Assembly: GCA_029891345.1 (NCBI GenBank)
Contig: CM057009.1
Coordinates: 234,103,178 to 234,167,177, forward strand
Reading direction: 5' to 3'
Origin: Dryococelus australis
Lineage: Eukaryota; Arthropoda; Insecta; Phasmatodea; Phasmatidae
Length of the DNA: 64,000 bases
Shown: positions 26,122 through 37,125 of the stretch, in pieces
Position numbering within the stretch: the first letter of the stretch is position 1
Layout of the letters: every line of letters starts with the position of its first letter
Translations under genes and position numbers: made by a program
The notes under the pieces: model-generated
Seen by the model: the letters and a program-made list of their open reading frames with translations, nothing else
The model's database searches: none
Told to the model about the DNA's origin: nothing

Positions 26122-26304
26122 ATGGATGTACACAAGTCCACAGTCTGTAGAATATTACACAGGATAACACACCAGATTGCACTTTTGGCAAATGATGTTA
26201 TTAAAATGCCAACCAGTAGACAAGAACTGCGTACTATAATGCAAAACTTTAATGAGATTGCAGTCTATTCTGGTGCCATTGGGACAATAGTACACATGTG
26301 TTAT
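26122..26304 (+). pseudogene. PIF/Harbinger transposase fragment (HARBI1-like)
   Basis: The frame reads VHKSTVCRILHRITHQIALL, then a segment ending FNEIAVYSGAIGTIVHM. This matches the helix-turn-helix followed by the first strand of the DDE core in HARBI1-type transposases (family pattern: Ser-Thr-Val-x-Arg ... Phe-x-x-Ile ... Pro-Gly-x-Ile-Gly-x-Ile-Asp-x-Thr-His). The usual catalytic Asp of the Ile-Asp-x-Thr-His motif is Val here. Only about 60 codons of roughly 350 remain; the N-terminus is cut at the junction with the inverted arm and the rest of the core is missing. It is an inactive remnant. A Myb/SANT gene fragment, the usual partner, follows on the other strand. Confidence 0.75.
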
Positions 26305-26316
26305 CATAACACGTCT

Positions 26317-26553
26317 TTAACTGATTTGCAGTTCTGGAACAATGTTCTGCAAATTGAAGACAGCAGCAATAATTTGCCATGTGAATTCTTTGTCTTTCAA
26401 AGACACTGAATCAGTGTTTCTGCTCTTGATTATGCTCATACTTTCTTCTACTAAATCTACTAACAATTTTCTTTCATGTTGTATCGTGGTTGGTACACGT
26501 GAGTTACTCATTATCGGAAAAAGAAAGTTACAACTTTCAATGCCAAGAAACAA
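26317..26553 (-). pseudogene. Myb/SANT-like DNA-binding protein fragment, Harbinger partner
   Basis: From the minus-strand frame, residues about 28-70 read HERKLLVDLVEESMSIIKSR, then Asp/Ser/Lys residues, then FTWQIIAAVFN. This fits the Myb/SANT-like domain (MADF-like, MSANTD3/4 type): Leu-Leu-x-Leu-Val ... Ile-x-x-Lys ... Asp ... Lys-x-x-x-Trp-x-x-Ile-x-x-x-Phe-Asn. In PIF/Harbinger transposons a Myb/SANT protein is the second gene and brings the transposase to the DNA ends. The fragment is convergent with the transposase piece at 26122-26304, with about 12 bases between them. The domain's last helix is missing or scrambled. Confidence 0.65.
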
Positions 26554-27507
26554 CTATGTTTAATGTTAATTCCAACCATGCCAATCCATGAGTTATGCAA
26601 AGCTGAGAAATATTTAAGTGTATATTTTCAATTTTCTTTCCTAACACACCCTATTTCTAACTGTTAAGTGTAGGTCTGAGGTAGGAACAGGATCTAATCG
26701 CATCTCAGGGCGAACCCCTTACGCCTACAAAGGAAGGAATCATGCAAGCAGACATGCATCACAGCAGAGAGAGAGATTGGTCAGCCATGGCCAGCGATTG
26801 AGGCCATGACTTGCCTCCCTAAATGTACCTATAGATAACCTATTATTAAGAAGAGAGAGGGAAAAACCGGGATAGACCATAAAACCATCTTGTCAGAAAT
26901 GAATTCAAAATCATTGCATGCATTAATCATAAATGCTACGGGGAACATAGTGTGTGGAAACATGAGCTTTGTTAGTAGGGATGAAAAACTATTAGAGAGG
27001 AGGCAGGAACTTGACAAGTTTATATGTTCACTCAAATCTAGGTATATAACTACAACCATAGAACACAGATACTTATAGAAGGCAAAGTTTCAGCATTCTC
27101 CCGTGTTACTACTAGCACTCAGTGAAAGCACTATAGAACTACAAGCGCAGAGACGGGAAGTTTGAATTGATACTACCAACTTACACTCCAATTTATGTTG
27201 AAATTTAAATTTATGTAAATACTGTATGTAGTGCAAAATTGGTGTGTGTTTACATGTTAAACACACTATTTAAATGAGTTCAGAATATATTTTAATGGTA
27301 TAATACTTGTAACTAAAAATATATATTTACACATATTTAATTTATTTTCAATTGCAGGAATGAATCATTTATACTATTTCAAAATACATGTTGTAATATA
27401 CACCATGGGGAATCAACTCAATGGGACATAATGTACTTAATGGAAGTCATATTATTTTGGTTTAGTGGTGAGTTTCATATTTTTAGGTTAATTTTGATTC
27501 AATCAAG
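26554..27507. other. Spacer with an unclassified repeat-like segment
   Basis: A GC-richer segment at 26670-26820 ending in GAGGCCATGACTTGCC-like sequence, followed by AT-rich DNA. Two overlapping open frames on opposite strands (26829-27078) match nothing recognised. Confidence 0.45.
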
Positions 27508-27763
27508 ATGGCTAATTAGAAATACTCTGTTCTTGGGTGTTTTTATGTGACTGGAACAGTAAGACACAGATTCCCCGTTTATGAGGAATGTTTTATTTTG
27601 CGAATGGGTGAAGAGCATGGCAGATGAGAAACTTGTTGGCTTAGACAATCTAGAAATGTACAATAATTTTATTTTCTATGTGATAACCACTTTTCCGACG
27701 ATTGCGGAAATCTTGGAATGAAAAGGCTTAACATGTTTTCTTTGCCAACATTACATCTGAAAA
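27508..27763 (+). pseudogene. THAP zinc-finger exon, decayed (left copy)
   Basis: A single frame from the ATG at 27508 gives a complete THAP-domain layout interrupted by three in-frame stops. It shows SVLGC (the first zinc Cys of the expected pair is Tyr), a VRHRFP element, a Trp/Arg-rich middle, LCDNHFSDDC (Cys-x2-His of the zinc site) and SLPTLH, the counterpart of the AVPT box that closes the fold. THAP domains are sequence-specific DNA-binding modules of P-element transposases and related host factors. The exon ends at a good splice donor (A|GTAAGT, GT at 27764-27765). An inverted second copy lies at 29254-29420. Stops make it non-functional. Confidence 0.75.
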
Positions 27764-28047
27764 GTAAGTGCATTGTAAATTTCATGTACACTTTTATTTT
27801 ATGTCCAAGGTATCTTTCATGAAAGGTATATTTAGTTTTATACATGTATATACACACACGTATAGTTTATACTACAGCTTAATTTGGGTTCAGATTCATG
27901 TATTGATTGTACTCTGCCCTCCTATGTAACCCGAGTGGTCTTGTAAAGAACATACTCAGTTTGTAAACAACACTTGTCTTCCCTTCTGTTCCACCTGTGA
28001 TATAGTTATAAGCCCAATTCACTATTTTTGTTTAAATAAATTTAATA
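27590..28047 (+). repeat. THAP-containing inverted repeat, left arm
   Basis: Pairs in reverse orientation with 28745-29430. Matching landmarks include TTTGCCAACA...ACATCTGAAAAGTAAGTGC (27741-27769) and CTTCCCTTCTGTTCCACCTG (about 27981-28000). The match runs from the THAP exon across the splice donor into intron sequence, so the repeat is a DNA-level duplication and not a reverse-transcribed copy. Confidence 0.75.
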
Positions 28048-28744
28048 ACGTAATTGGTCAGAGCTGCAGTGGTGGTGAAATTATTTTAAATATACAGTTG
28101 CAAATTTTACTGCCAATCTCAATAAATTCATCTCTCCCATTTTACAGCCACGCAGATAGCAAAAACAAATGTTACATAGGGGTTGAAGATCCACAGTCTT
28201 TGTTAAATTTTGAAGAACATTACATTTTCTAAAGAAAATTACACACACTTTTATAATCATAAGCACTGAACCCAATAAAATGCTAAATGTTGTTCACAGT
28301 AAACTAGGCACACTTGAAAGACCTGTGTAAGATCTACTTTCTGCACATGATGTATTCTTTAAACATATGTAAAATTGACATTGGCATGAGCCGCATCACT
28401 TTACTCATCTGTTGGTCAAGTGAAACTAAAATAATTAAAAAATTTAAACATCTTACAAATTTAATATTTCTTGCTCTTAAAATAGTGTCCAAATTTGTAC
28501 ATTATTTTTTGTAACTTTATCTTCTGCATTCCCTGAATTTCATAACCCAATATACTATTGCCCCTAGCATATCACTATCAGGTAAGGTCATTAAAATTTT
28601 CCACTCTCTCTATATGAAACAATAATATATACATCTAGGCTTCTTGCATTTGCAGTGAAACATCATTAGGTCTAGGTTAAATATCCAACATAATTTTGTT
28701 ACAACACCCTGTACCCAGTATTAATGTTTTGAGAAGCCTACAGT
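28048..28744. other. Loop of the THAP inverted repeat
   Basis: About 0.7 kb of AT-rich sequence between the two arms, with no recognised gene. Confidence 0.6.
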
Positions 28745-29430
28745 AAAACATATTTATTTAAAAAATATTGAATTAGGCTTATAACAATATCACAGGTGGA
28801 ACAGAAGGGAAGCTATAAGTGTTGCATGTGATCTGAATAATTTCTTTACAAGACAACTCAGTAATATATAAGCTTCATAACTGTCATAGTAGGGCAGGGT
28901 AAAATTAATACGAGAATCTGAACCTAAAATTGAGCTATGGTAACACAAGGTTGTTCACTGTAAAGTGAGCACTTTTGACACCCTAGTTATTTTTTTCAGC
29001 CATTATTTATCCATCAACCACATTTAAAAATAAATACTGCCATGTATGTAATAAACACTGTGTGCATATTCCACGACATTAGGAAAATAACGTCTAAGGC
29101 TAAAATAAAAAATATTTTTTCTTTGACAATTATTCCAAATGAGAGTGCTTTCAAAAATGCTTTTTTACAGTGAATAGCCTATACATACACACACGTATGT
29201 GCGCTTAAAGAAAGATATCTTTGAAGCGTACATAAAATTAACTATGCACTTACTTTTCAGATGTAGTGTTGGCAAAGAAAGCCCGTTAAGCCTCTTTGTC
29301 CCAAGCCTTCTGCAATCGGAAAAATGGTTATCACAAACAAGATAATTATTGTAACATTCTAGGATGTCAAATCCAACTGCCTGTCAATCTCATTCTTCTT
29401 CTTCACCTAAATCGTGTAAAGGTACGTTGT
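28745..29430 (-). repeat. THAP-containing inverted repeat, right arm
   Basis: Reverse complement of 27590-28047, with some insertions, which explain its greater length. It includes the same splice donor and the same intron landmarks. Confidence 0.75.
29254..29420 (-). pseudogene. THAP zinc-finger exon, decayed (right, inverted copy)
   Basis: On the minus strand this reads LVCDNHFSDCRRLGTKRLNG followed by LSLPTLHLK, and ends at a GTAAGT donor whose GT is the complement of 29252-29253. It keeps the Cys-x2-His half of the zinc site and the Leu-Pro-Thr box. The upstream half, with the first Cys pair and the HRFP element, is not recognisable. It differs from the left copy by several residues, including a shorter Asp/Cys region, so the two have diverged since duplication. 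Confidence 0.7.
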
Positions 29431-32400
29431 CTTGGACTTAACCTGTACAGTAAGCAAAAATTAAAATTTTGACTACAAAAAAAAAATATATATATATATC
29501 TTGCTCAAACATGCCAGCAAAATCCCCAAAACTCTACAAAGACATTATTCTAAAGTCCATTAAACTGGCAAAATCGTCAAATGGCACAAACACACAATGA
29601 TGTCGCAACCCCGATGCCAAGATTAAAAAATCCAGAACCATCACTGATGGCGGCTACAAAAGAACTTGAACTGACTGTCAATAATACATCGCAAAACAAA
29701 AACAACTGAGTTTATATTTTACATTGTTGCCAACCTGCAGAAAATAATTGTACCAGTGAAAAATATAATTTACTCCAAAATCTATGATAGCATAGATTCC
29801 AGCCAATGATATTCTGTGTAACATAACTAGCTCTGGAGGCCGGAGGAAACAAACAATCTTGAGATCACAAGATCTGAGATCGCTTGAACCTAGTTACAGC
29901 TTGGTGTAACACAATTATACTTGAACGAGGTTATGACTGAGTTTCCTGCATGAACTCGGTTCATGTGAATGAAGATTATCTACAGTGTTGGTGCAACCAG
30001 CCATTATGGTTGCACCTTTGCATGGCGGCAGCAATAGCTGCCTCTTTCTCTTTCCTTTGAGCCCCACTCCTATGAGTGTACGGCATAAAGAGGTTACAGT
30101 TTCTCAACACTGTCTTGTAGGAGTTAGCAGGTGACAATGTCCCTATCTGAGTGTACTTCCAACAGTCGTATTTGACAACTGCAGTGTTACCCCTTGATCC
30201 TACAGTTTGGCACCTAAAAGCAGTGAACTTAAAGCACGGATTGCTATGGTTGCTTACCGACAACTGATGGGTGTGGGTCACAAAAGAGGGCAGTCCTCCA
30301 GGATCGAGCGAGTACTCCCGCCAGCACAATTCAGTGCGATGTACGGAGGACAACTCGGACTGACTGTCTAACTGCCTATGGATTGTCTGGCGAGTGATTA
30401 GAGCTCCACCTTTCTGTACACCGGGGTGCACAGAACAGGTGGCCTTTCTAATGGGTGTGTGTTGACGTATAGGCCTCCTGAAAAGGAGCTTGCAGTCCTA
30501 CTTCATGGTTCACAAACAATTGGTTGAGTAAATTTCCCGGTCTCCTACTTAATGCTGAGGGCATAGCGTTCTCTAGGAATCAGTACAAATACTCTCCAGA
30601 AATTATTACTCTCTGGTTACATTTGGAATGTATTTATTCCAGTAAGAATAAATGCGGTGGCTCATACTACTTCCTAACCAAGCAAAAAGTAAATGGAAGT
30701 AACTACATGCTCCAGGTGAAGAGGTGACCTGGTCCTAGACTGCGCAAGGTAAAAAATTATTAGACAGCTATGAAAACAACTCAATCTAACTAACACTAAC
30801 TTAGCTTCCAGAAGGAACTTCGGGGGGGCCACTTACCAGATGGGCAGTGGGATTTGTTTACCACTACCAGAAGGGCAATGGTGGTTGTCGAACCAGAAAG
30901 TGCAGCAACTAAGACTTGCAGACTTCTGCAAGCTTATGGATGGAGTTTCTGGTAAATGGTGTTTGAAGCCTCTGGAGCTTCTGGTTGCTGGTGGTAGAAG
31001 CCCCTGGGACGTCCTGCAGACGATGTTGAAGAGGCTGAAGATCTTGTAGTGAAATGAGAGGACCTGGCTAGCAGTAGAGCCCCCCATCACATGAGGTTAT
31101 GAAGTGAGCTACTGGAGATAACTGGCATTTGAGAGTCGCGTACATGTATTTATAATGCGCTGGGCCTGTCCACACCTGGACTGGAGTGGGAGGTGTGACA
31201 TTGTGCTCATGAAGTTTCTCGTAAGCGAAACTGGATGGGGGTATCCACCCTCTGCGCCCGGCACTTGGCTTTGGAATGCTTCGACAGTGTTCGGGATGCT
31301 TCATGGCAGGTGACCGCTCTACAATATTCGGGGTGCTTTGTGGCACTTCGGGTAGACTGGCGTCTTTTCTGACCACATGCGCAATGTAACATTTCACATG
31401 TCTGTAATCACCCTCCATAACAAGGGCGATCCTGTAGGTACTTGTGAATGACCATCTCTGTTTGACCTTTCCTCGAGTGATGTAAAAATACATGGCTGGA
31501 TGAGTCTTAGTAATTTATTGTATGGTAGAAAGTGGCAGGCATCAAATTTCCCACGTTGTTGGTACAAAAGTTGTAAATACACTGCGTTTTCACAGTCATT
31601 TTACTTCTTACCTTTAGTATATGTGACCTGCCTGTAGCTGGGTTCTCATGGGAAGCAGTGGTAGCATGAGCATGTAATGTCTTGGCACTTGCATTATGCT
31701 TCTGTACTGGTGGTGCATCTGTGTTTTGGTACTTTTGACATATACAATCATGTGGGTCATTTGCAGAGCTGGCACAAGCCACATGAGTGTCACGTAGCTG
31801 CCTGTCTGATATGCCAAGGTGGGTTCAGACAAATCTCAATGTAGAGGCAGTATCAAAACTGGGTTGGACACAGGGCATTGTAGGTGGAGTTTCGATGCTG
31901 GTCATCAATAGCAGATTGATGCTGATTTGGGTGTCACAAGGTGTCTCAGCCGTAAACACAAGTGGAGACATTTCAGTGCTTAGCAGTGGGGTGGCGTCTT
32001 GCCTCAGTGCATCCCCAATGTCAGCACTCACTCACGCTCATTGACAGCTGGATCTGATATTTGACACTTGGTGTGATGACAAATAGTGTATCAGTGGCAT
32101 CACTCGTGATGCTGGCTTTTATATTCATAGCTGGCTGACTGAGATGAACACCTGGTGACAGAATGCTGTGTTTTGAAGGCAGCACCATGAAAATGGAACT
32201 CCATGGTACCCGAAGGTAGTTTCTCTGTGCACTGCCACTGGTGTCTGTTAATGCTTTGTCCCTGGCTGGTCACCAACCTCATTCGTAGCTATGAATGTGA
32301 TATGTGGTGCATTCCTCTCGGTTGATGTGGTGCCTTCCTCTGGCAACAGGCTGTTTTGCAGCCACATAAGAGGGCAGCCTGTACAACGGACGAATATTGT

Positions 32401-32722
32401 GCAGTTCATGCACTCACTCGCGTCACACCAACTCTGTGATGTACAGGCAGAGGTAGAGCAAGAACGGATGGCAGAGCATAAAGTGAAGGCTGATGTAATA
32501 TATAAGGCACTGAGGATATAGGTACTGTGAAAATAAAATGTGAAACTGGAAGGCTGTCTAAAGAAAAGGGGTGATGAGTGGACTGGAGGCAGTTCCCACA
32601 GAATTGTTGTGGATGTTGGTAGTACTGTCTCTGGGAAGAAACAACGCAAAACAAATCCTACACGACTGTTTGACAGTTTGTATACCCTTACACATTTAGT
32701 ATTTTACCTACGTTAACATGCT
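29431..32722. other. Unclassified sequence, GC-richer after 29.9 kb
   Basis: A minus-strand open frame of 151 codons (29976-30431) and another of 141 codons (31068-31493) are the longest here. Neither shows a domain, a membrane segment or a family motif that I recognise. Several other frames overlap each other on both strands (31207-32654), which argues against any one being coding. Near 31270-31340 a phrase (TTCGGG[A/G]TGCTT) recurs at short range. The stretch may be the body of an unknown non-autonomous element. Confidence 0.4.
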
Positions 32723-33859
32723 TGGCAGGAAATTGTGTATCCAATTCTCTTACAGGCATTCTTTGGGCACTGGTTAATGGGGGCTATCTGGACCCACACA
32801 GCAGGGAGCAGTATTGGCAGGCAAAGGCATTTTTGAGTCATCAGAGAAAAGTCTTGTGTCAGCTTGCAACACTGGTTGGGTATCACAGTCTGGCTACTAA
32901 ACTGGAAAAAATGTTTTCTCTCAGTGTTGACATGAACGTGGATGAACTGATGTAGGTACACAGTGCAGTTGTCAGCTGATCCTCTTCACAATATCTCCAA
33001 CCTTGTACACAGCCAATGTTCCTGGTGCATGCATAGGAACTGTTGGAGTGGCTGAGTGGTAATTCTGCCAGCTGCATTCTGATTGATATTCCACCAACAG
33101 AGGTGCAGTAAGGGGTGGTGCTGTCTGAAATGGCTTACTGTGCAGACAGGATAGTGGCATTGCATTGTAACTGCAGTGAGTGGCCTAAAAATGGTGATGC
33201 CATGTAGCGTGTTGAGCAAATGTTGTTGTTGCACACTGACACATGACGTCCTCAGTGATTGTGCTTTCCGACATGTTGCCTGAATGAATGAGTAACATTA
33301 CCATGCAGGCCATTAATTGACATTTTAGAATCCATACATTTTAGGGTGCCATTTTACAGAAGCAGGTCTCAGGGGGGTGGGTGGGACAGGTGTCCAATTT
33401 TTGCAGGTGTAGGTGTGGAGTTTGCAAGTTTTTCTTTAGTTCAGATAGAATAAGGATAGGGCTAGGTGAAGAGGAATGGTTGCAGCTTCTCAATTGCGGC
33501 TTAGAAAACCATGAGACGTGTGTTTTATGGGAATGCAGCTAACGGTGCACTGTGTGGCAAACTTCTTGTCTGTTGTGAGAGCTGTGAATGATTACCAACC
33601 AGTACTGCAGGTAGTCTTTCGTTGCAGGAGTACCGATTCTCTCCTGAATCTTGAAGTATTACCAAATAATAGAATATTTGAGGGATATTCCACATCTTTG
33701 ACACAGAATTAATAAGGAAGTAAATACTAAAGTTAATTTGCAACATCAGGATGGACACACGCACAGGACCCCACATTGGGGAGTGTGTAAAGCAGGGTAA
33801 GACAATTATGTGCTTAGTTGTTCAGCCGAGTGGTGAAGCATGTGCCCCAATGAAGACAC
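32723..33859 (-). repeat. Outer inverted-repeat arm, right
   Basis: Reverse complement of 22471-23692. It resumes at TGGCAGGAAA (32723) and ends at GAAGACAC (33859), next to TA. Confidence 0.8.
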
Positions 33860-33861
33860 TA

Positions 33862-34669
33862 ATATAATTAAACCTTTCATTCACACATTAATTTAGGCTT
33901 CTGGTTTTACAAATAAGACATTTTTGATGCATGCTGTTTTTAAGCTGGCAAATAACTTGGTTTGTTATCACAACCAATGAGTTATAGGCTTTGGGTTCCG
34001 TGATCAGTGATATGAACTAATCGTAGAGCAGTAGCATGGTTTACAAATCTGTTATCTACAGGGAGGATCACTGGTCATTGAGCCTCACAGTTGTACATTA
34101 CCAGTCAAATATAACTTTCATGTGCAACATGTAATCGTCAATTGTCTGCAATGGGCACGAATAGATTATAAGAAAACACACCCCTACAATTTGCTACCAG
34201 CCCAAATAAAACACTCAAAATTTAGTTATAAGAAACTTTTACAACAAAAAATAATGTTGCACATTTTATGAAGCATACATGTTATATTTTTATGTACCAG
34301 CAGAAATTTAGGTAACACTAAGGTTTAAAACAAAAGGGAAGGGACTGGACTGTACTGTATAAGAAATAACTTTATTACATCCTTCTACAACATTTTGTTT
34401 GAATATCAGTGTGTATCTATCCATTATGTTATCTGTATTTACTTGAGTTAATCTGAAAAGGATACAAACACGAGTGGTACTGCTGCTGAGAGTTCTTTAA
34501 TGATGGTAACATTATGGGCTACCAAGCATACATGTCAGTAAATGTGTATTAAAATATTAACAATCAACAATCATAAAGAAACAATCAGATATCTGGTCTT
34601 GGTCCCGATATTACTGTGTAACTAACTATAATGACCTATAATAACAGTTTTAAAAACACCCTAACTTAC
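33862..34669. other. Presumed intron, 3' side of the RBM26/27-like exon
   Basis: AT-rich and without a recognised open frame. If the exon at 34670-34884 is spliced as read, this is its downstream intron on the minus strand, beginning with the GTAAGT donor at 34664-34669. Confidence 0.5.
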
Positions 34670-34884
34670 CTCACATGATAAGGAATGACTCGCACTGATT
34701 TTGTCAATGCCAAACTGTGACGTGTTCCTCTAATGGGACCATGCGAGGCTGTTTCAGGTAAAGCTCCCATTGTATGTGCACGTAGCTTCAATTCTGCAAC
34801 TTTTTTCTTCAAATCAGTTGTGTCACCACCCTCATTCTGCTTTGTCAACAAATCCAGTTCAGCATCAAGAAGTTCACGCTGCAA
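34670..34884 (-). CDS. swm: Internal exon of an RBM26/RBM27 (swm) family RNA-binding protein gene
   Basis: The minus strand encodes 71 uninterrupted codons that open with LQRELLDAELDLLTKQNEGG and continue DTTDLKKKVAELK. This matches the conserved segment after the coiled coil of vertebrate RBM26/RBM27 and Drosophila Swm, where the family reads Lys-Glu-Leu-Leu-Asp-Thr-Glu-Leu-Asp-Leu and then Asp-Thr-Thr-Glu-Leu-Lys/Arg-Lys-Lys. Those proteins have a PWI-like domain, a CCCH zinc finger and an RRM, and take part in nuclear RNA surveillance and 3'-end handling. The second half is Arg/His/Ser-rich, like the family's basic linker. The acceptor is CATATACTGCAG|TTG (AG at the complement of 34885-34886) and the donor is GTGAG|GTAAGT (GT at the complement of 34668-34669). 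The frame is clean over the whole 215 bases, unlike its neighbours. No other exon was found in the window. A processed pseudogene is unlikely, given the intact splice sites. Confidence 0.8.
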
Positions 34885-37125
34885 CTGCAGTATATGAGCA
34901 CCATAAATTTTCTAAAGTTTTATAATGAAGAACTTAAGTCTGTGCACCACTCACTATTTCAGATTTCCTGGTGTACTGCCCTCCTCAATTTTTCAGAAGA
35001 AAATGTTCAAGAACAATAACCATGGCACTTAGTATTTACATGTTCTTGTAATAAAAGTATACAATATACACAAGTAATCAAACTCTAATAACACACTTGC
35101 AGAAGGGATGTATTTAATATAAGTAGTATAAGTTAATTCAATTTCACTCAATTTTCAAGACATCACTAGTTTTAGTACTATTGCTTAGCGAAAATTTTTG
35201 AAAAACAGAAATGAGAAGAAAACTGCTTTAGAAATAAATACATAAATAACCATTTATTCTGTACGTGTATGGTACCCTTTAAAATATGTAAAACAACTGT
35301 ATTTTTTTTACATGGGAATGGACAATTTGAGAACTACTGGGGATGTTTCATTATATTGATTTTTTAAGTAGATATATCATGTATTTAGTATATATTTTAA
35401 AAGTGTTAATGAGATAATCTACAGATTCATTAACAAGTCAAGCAGTAAAGATCATTATACTGATTATTACACCAAGTAAATGTGTTAAGAGAGAACATGA
35501 CAAAGGCCACACTTGATGAGAAGGGGAAAATTTCACTACTTTAATTATTACTTTTAACATCCTTCCTAATTTTCTTTTTTTAGAAGTAATTTGAAATGAA
35601 ATAATTTAGTACAGAACTAAGAACAAATTAGGATGAGAACATATTACTCTTCATCATTATGATACAATATGTTAAATAGATTTATAAATTTTGAAGCAAA
35701 AAAAATTCAATACATAAAAAATTAAAATATAAAATATTTTTATAAAAATTATTTAAAAAGCTTAAAAACTAATAGGCCATATCTAGGTTTATACCAATTT
35801 TAGTTATATAATATAATACTTGCACCAAACACAGTTTTCCTTGTATAGCCGCTATTATACGCATGTGTGCATATACACTTAATAATAACACTTGTGACTT
35901 AGCAAAAGCCAGTTACCTGCCTCGCTACTGTCACAGTCTACACTAGCTCAGTCGGTCGATACATAAAACTCTGGCACCATGTTGAACAAATGAAATTAAT
36001 GAAATTCCAGTTTGGAATATTTCTCAGTTTTATTTTAGTTCCCAAAACAGTTTATAACATTAACACGGACATGAACAGGAATAGGTTCACTCAATTTATG
36101 AAATTGAGATAGCAACAGCGTTAAAGTAGAAATTAAGTATTGTTCTTCCAAAAAAATTGCATCGCAAGAAAAATTATACAAAGGCAAGGGGGAGAAAAAC
36201 CCCTTCTGCTTGACGCTCTAGCAGCCCCCCATACCCATGGAAAGAATTTAGCAGTAGAGTGTTTGTTGTCGAAAGTACTTGAAGTTAAATGTTATTTAGA
36301 AAAAAAAAGTTCTGGCCGCATGCGTTTGCAGGTGTGGGTTAAGTCGCTCCGACTCAATGTTACCTCTTCACAGGTTCTTGTTCATTTGCAGAAGAGTCTA
36401 GGGCTCTTCACATTCGGCTAGGCTCACGCAGCTATCCTCACTCTTAACCAAAAAGCTAAAAAAAGGCCTTGGCCAGGACTTGCCACCTCCTATTGGCTAA
36501 AATCTATGTCATAGTGAGGGTTTCAAAACAATTCTGCTGATGACAGGGGAACTACAAAAGAAGCCAGAAAAAAATAAATCTCTAAAACTGACTCAACCTC
36601 GCTCTGACTCCTAGGAACTCGAAAACGCCAACGCACTGCAGATAACAGCTTGAAATACAGCCCCCGCATTAAAACTGACAAGTCCTTACTTTTCCACACG
36701 TTACAAAAGAAAAAATTTAGAATATTACACCCACTGACAAAATAAACAGGGAAATTTAACTAAAACACCGATGAAAAATGATCATAAAAGAATTAAAATT
36801 GATATAACCTGTAATGCTACACACTCACTCTCTCTTTATGATTAAGAGAAAGAACTTCTACTCTTAAGATTTGTATATGAAAGCATTAGAAAAAATTTAC
36901 ACACATAATGAAAAACAGTGTATGTGTATAGTAAATATTATCATATTTATAAATATATCTTGTAATCTATTTGAACTTCAAAATACAAAACTGTTAGGTG
37001 ATCCCTTCATAAAATAACCCTTGTAACTGTACAAACTGCACGCAGGTTAATTTGATTTCTGGTTAAGCTTAGTGCTCCAAGTGCTTACAAAAGTACAGAC
37101 TAATTACACAAATATGTTAATTGAT
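34885..37125. other. Presumed intron, 5' side of the RBM26/27-like exon
   Basis: Very AT-rich from 35,000 to 35,800. A slightly GC-richer patch at 36180-36450 carries an unrecognised plus-strand frame (36140-36421). No exon of the host gene was recognised on the minus strand. Confidence 0.45.

Larger units (their letters stand above)
26106..32722. mobile_element. 6.6-kb sequence lying between the two halves of the right arm
   Basis: This stretch has no counterpart in the left arm. It starts just before the PIF/Harbinger transposase fragment and ends at 32722, after which the arm resumes with TGGCAGGAAA. Only one or two bases (TG) are shared by the two junctions, so no convincing target duplication is visible. 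It contains Harbinger pieces (26.1-26.6 kb), a THAP-exon inverted repeat (27.6-29.4 kb) and a GC-richer part of unknown nature (29.9-32.7 kb). It may be a composite of several elements. Confidence 0.6.
22469..33861. mobile_element. Large nested inverted-repeat (foldback-type) structure flanked by TA
   Basis: The left end (GTGTCTTCTTTGGTGCACAT from 22471) and the right end (GTGTCTTCATTGGGGCACAT on the minus strand from 33859) match and continue as long inverted repeats of more than 1.1 kb. Both ends are bounded by TA (22469-22470 and 33860-33861), which fits a TA target duplication. The left arm is continuous from 22471 to 24497. Its partner is split: 22471-23692 pairs with 32723-33859, and 23693-24497 pairs with 25324-26105. 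Between the two partner halves lies 6.6 kb of other sequence. Either one foldback element with about 2-kb arms was interrupted by an insert, or a smaller foldback sits exactly at the inner edge of an outer pair. No transposase clearly belonging to the arms was found. Confidence 0.75.

Noticed and set aside
29976-30431. 151-codon minus-strand frame as a host gene
   Set aside because: No domain, splice sites or family pattern recognised, and it lies within the inserted segment.
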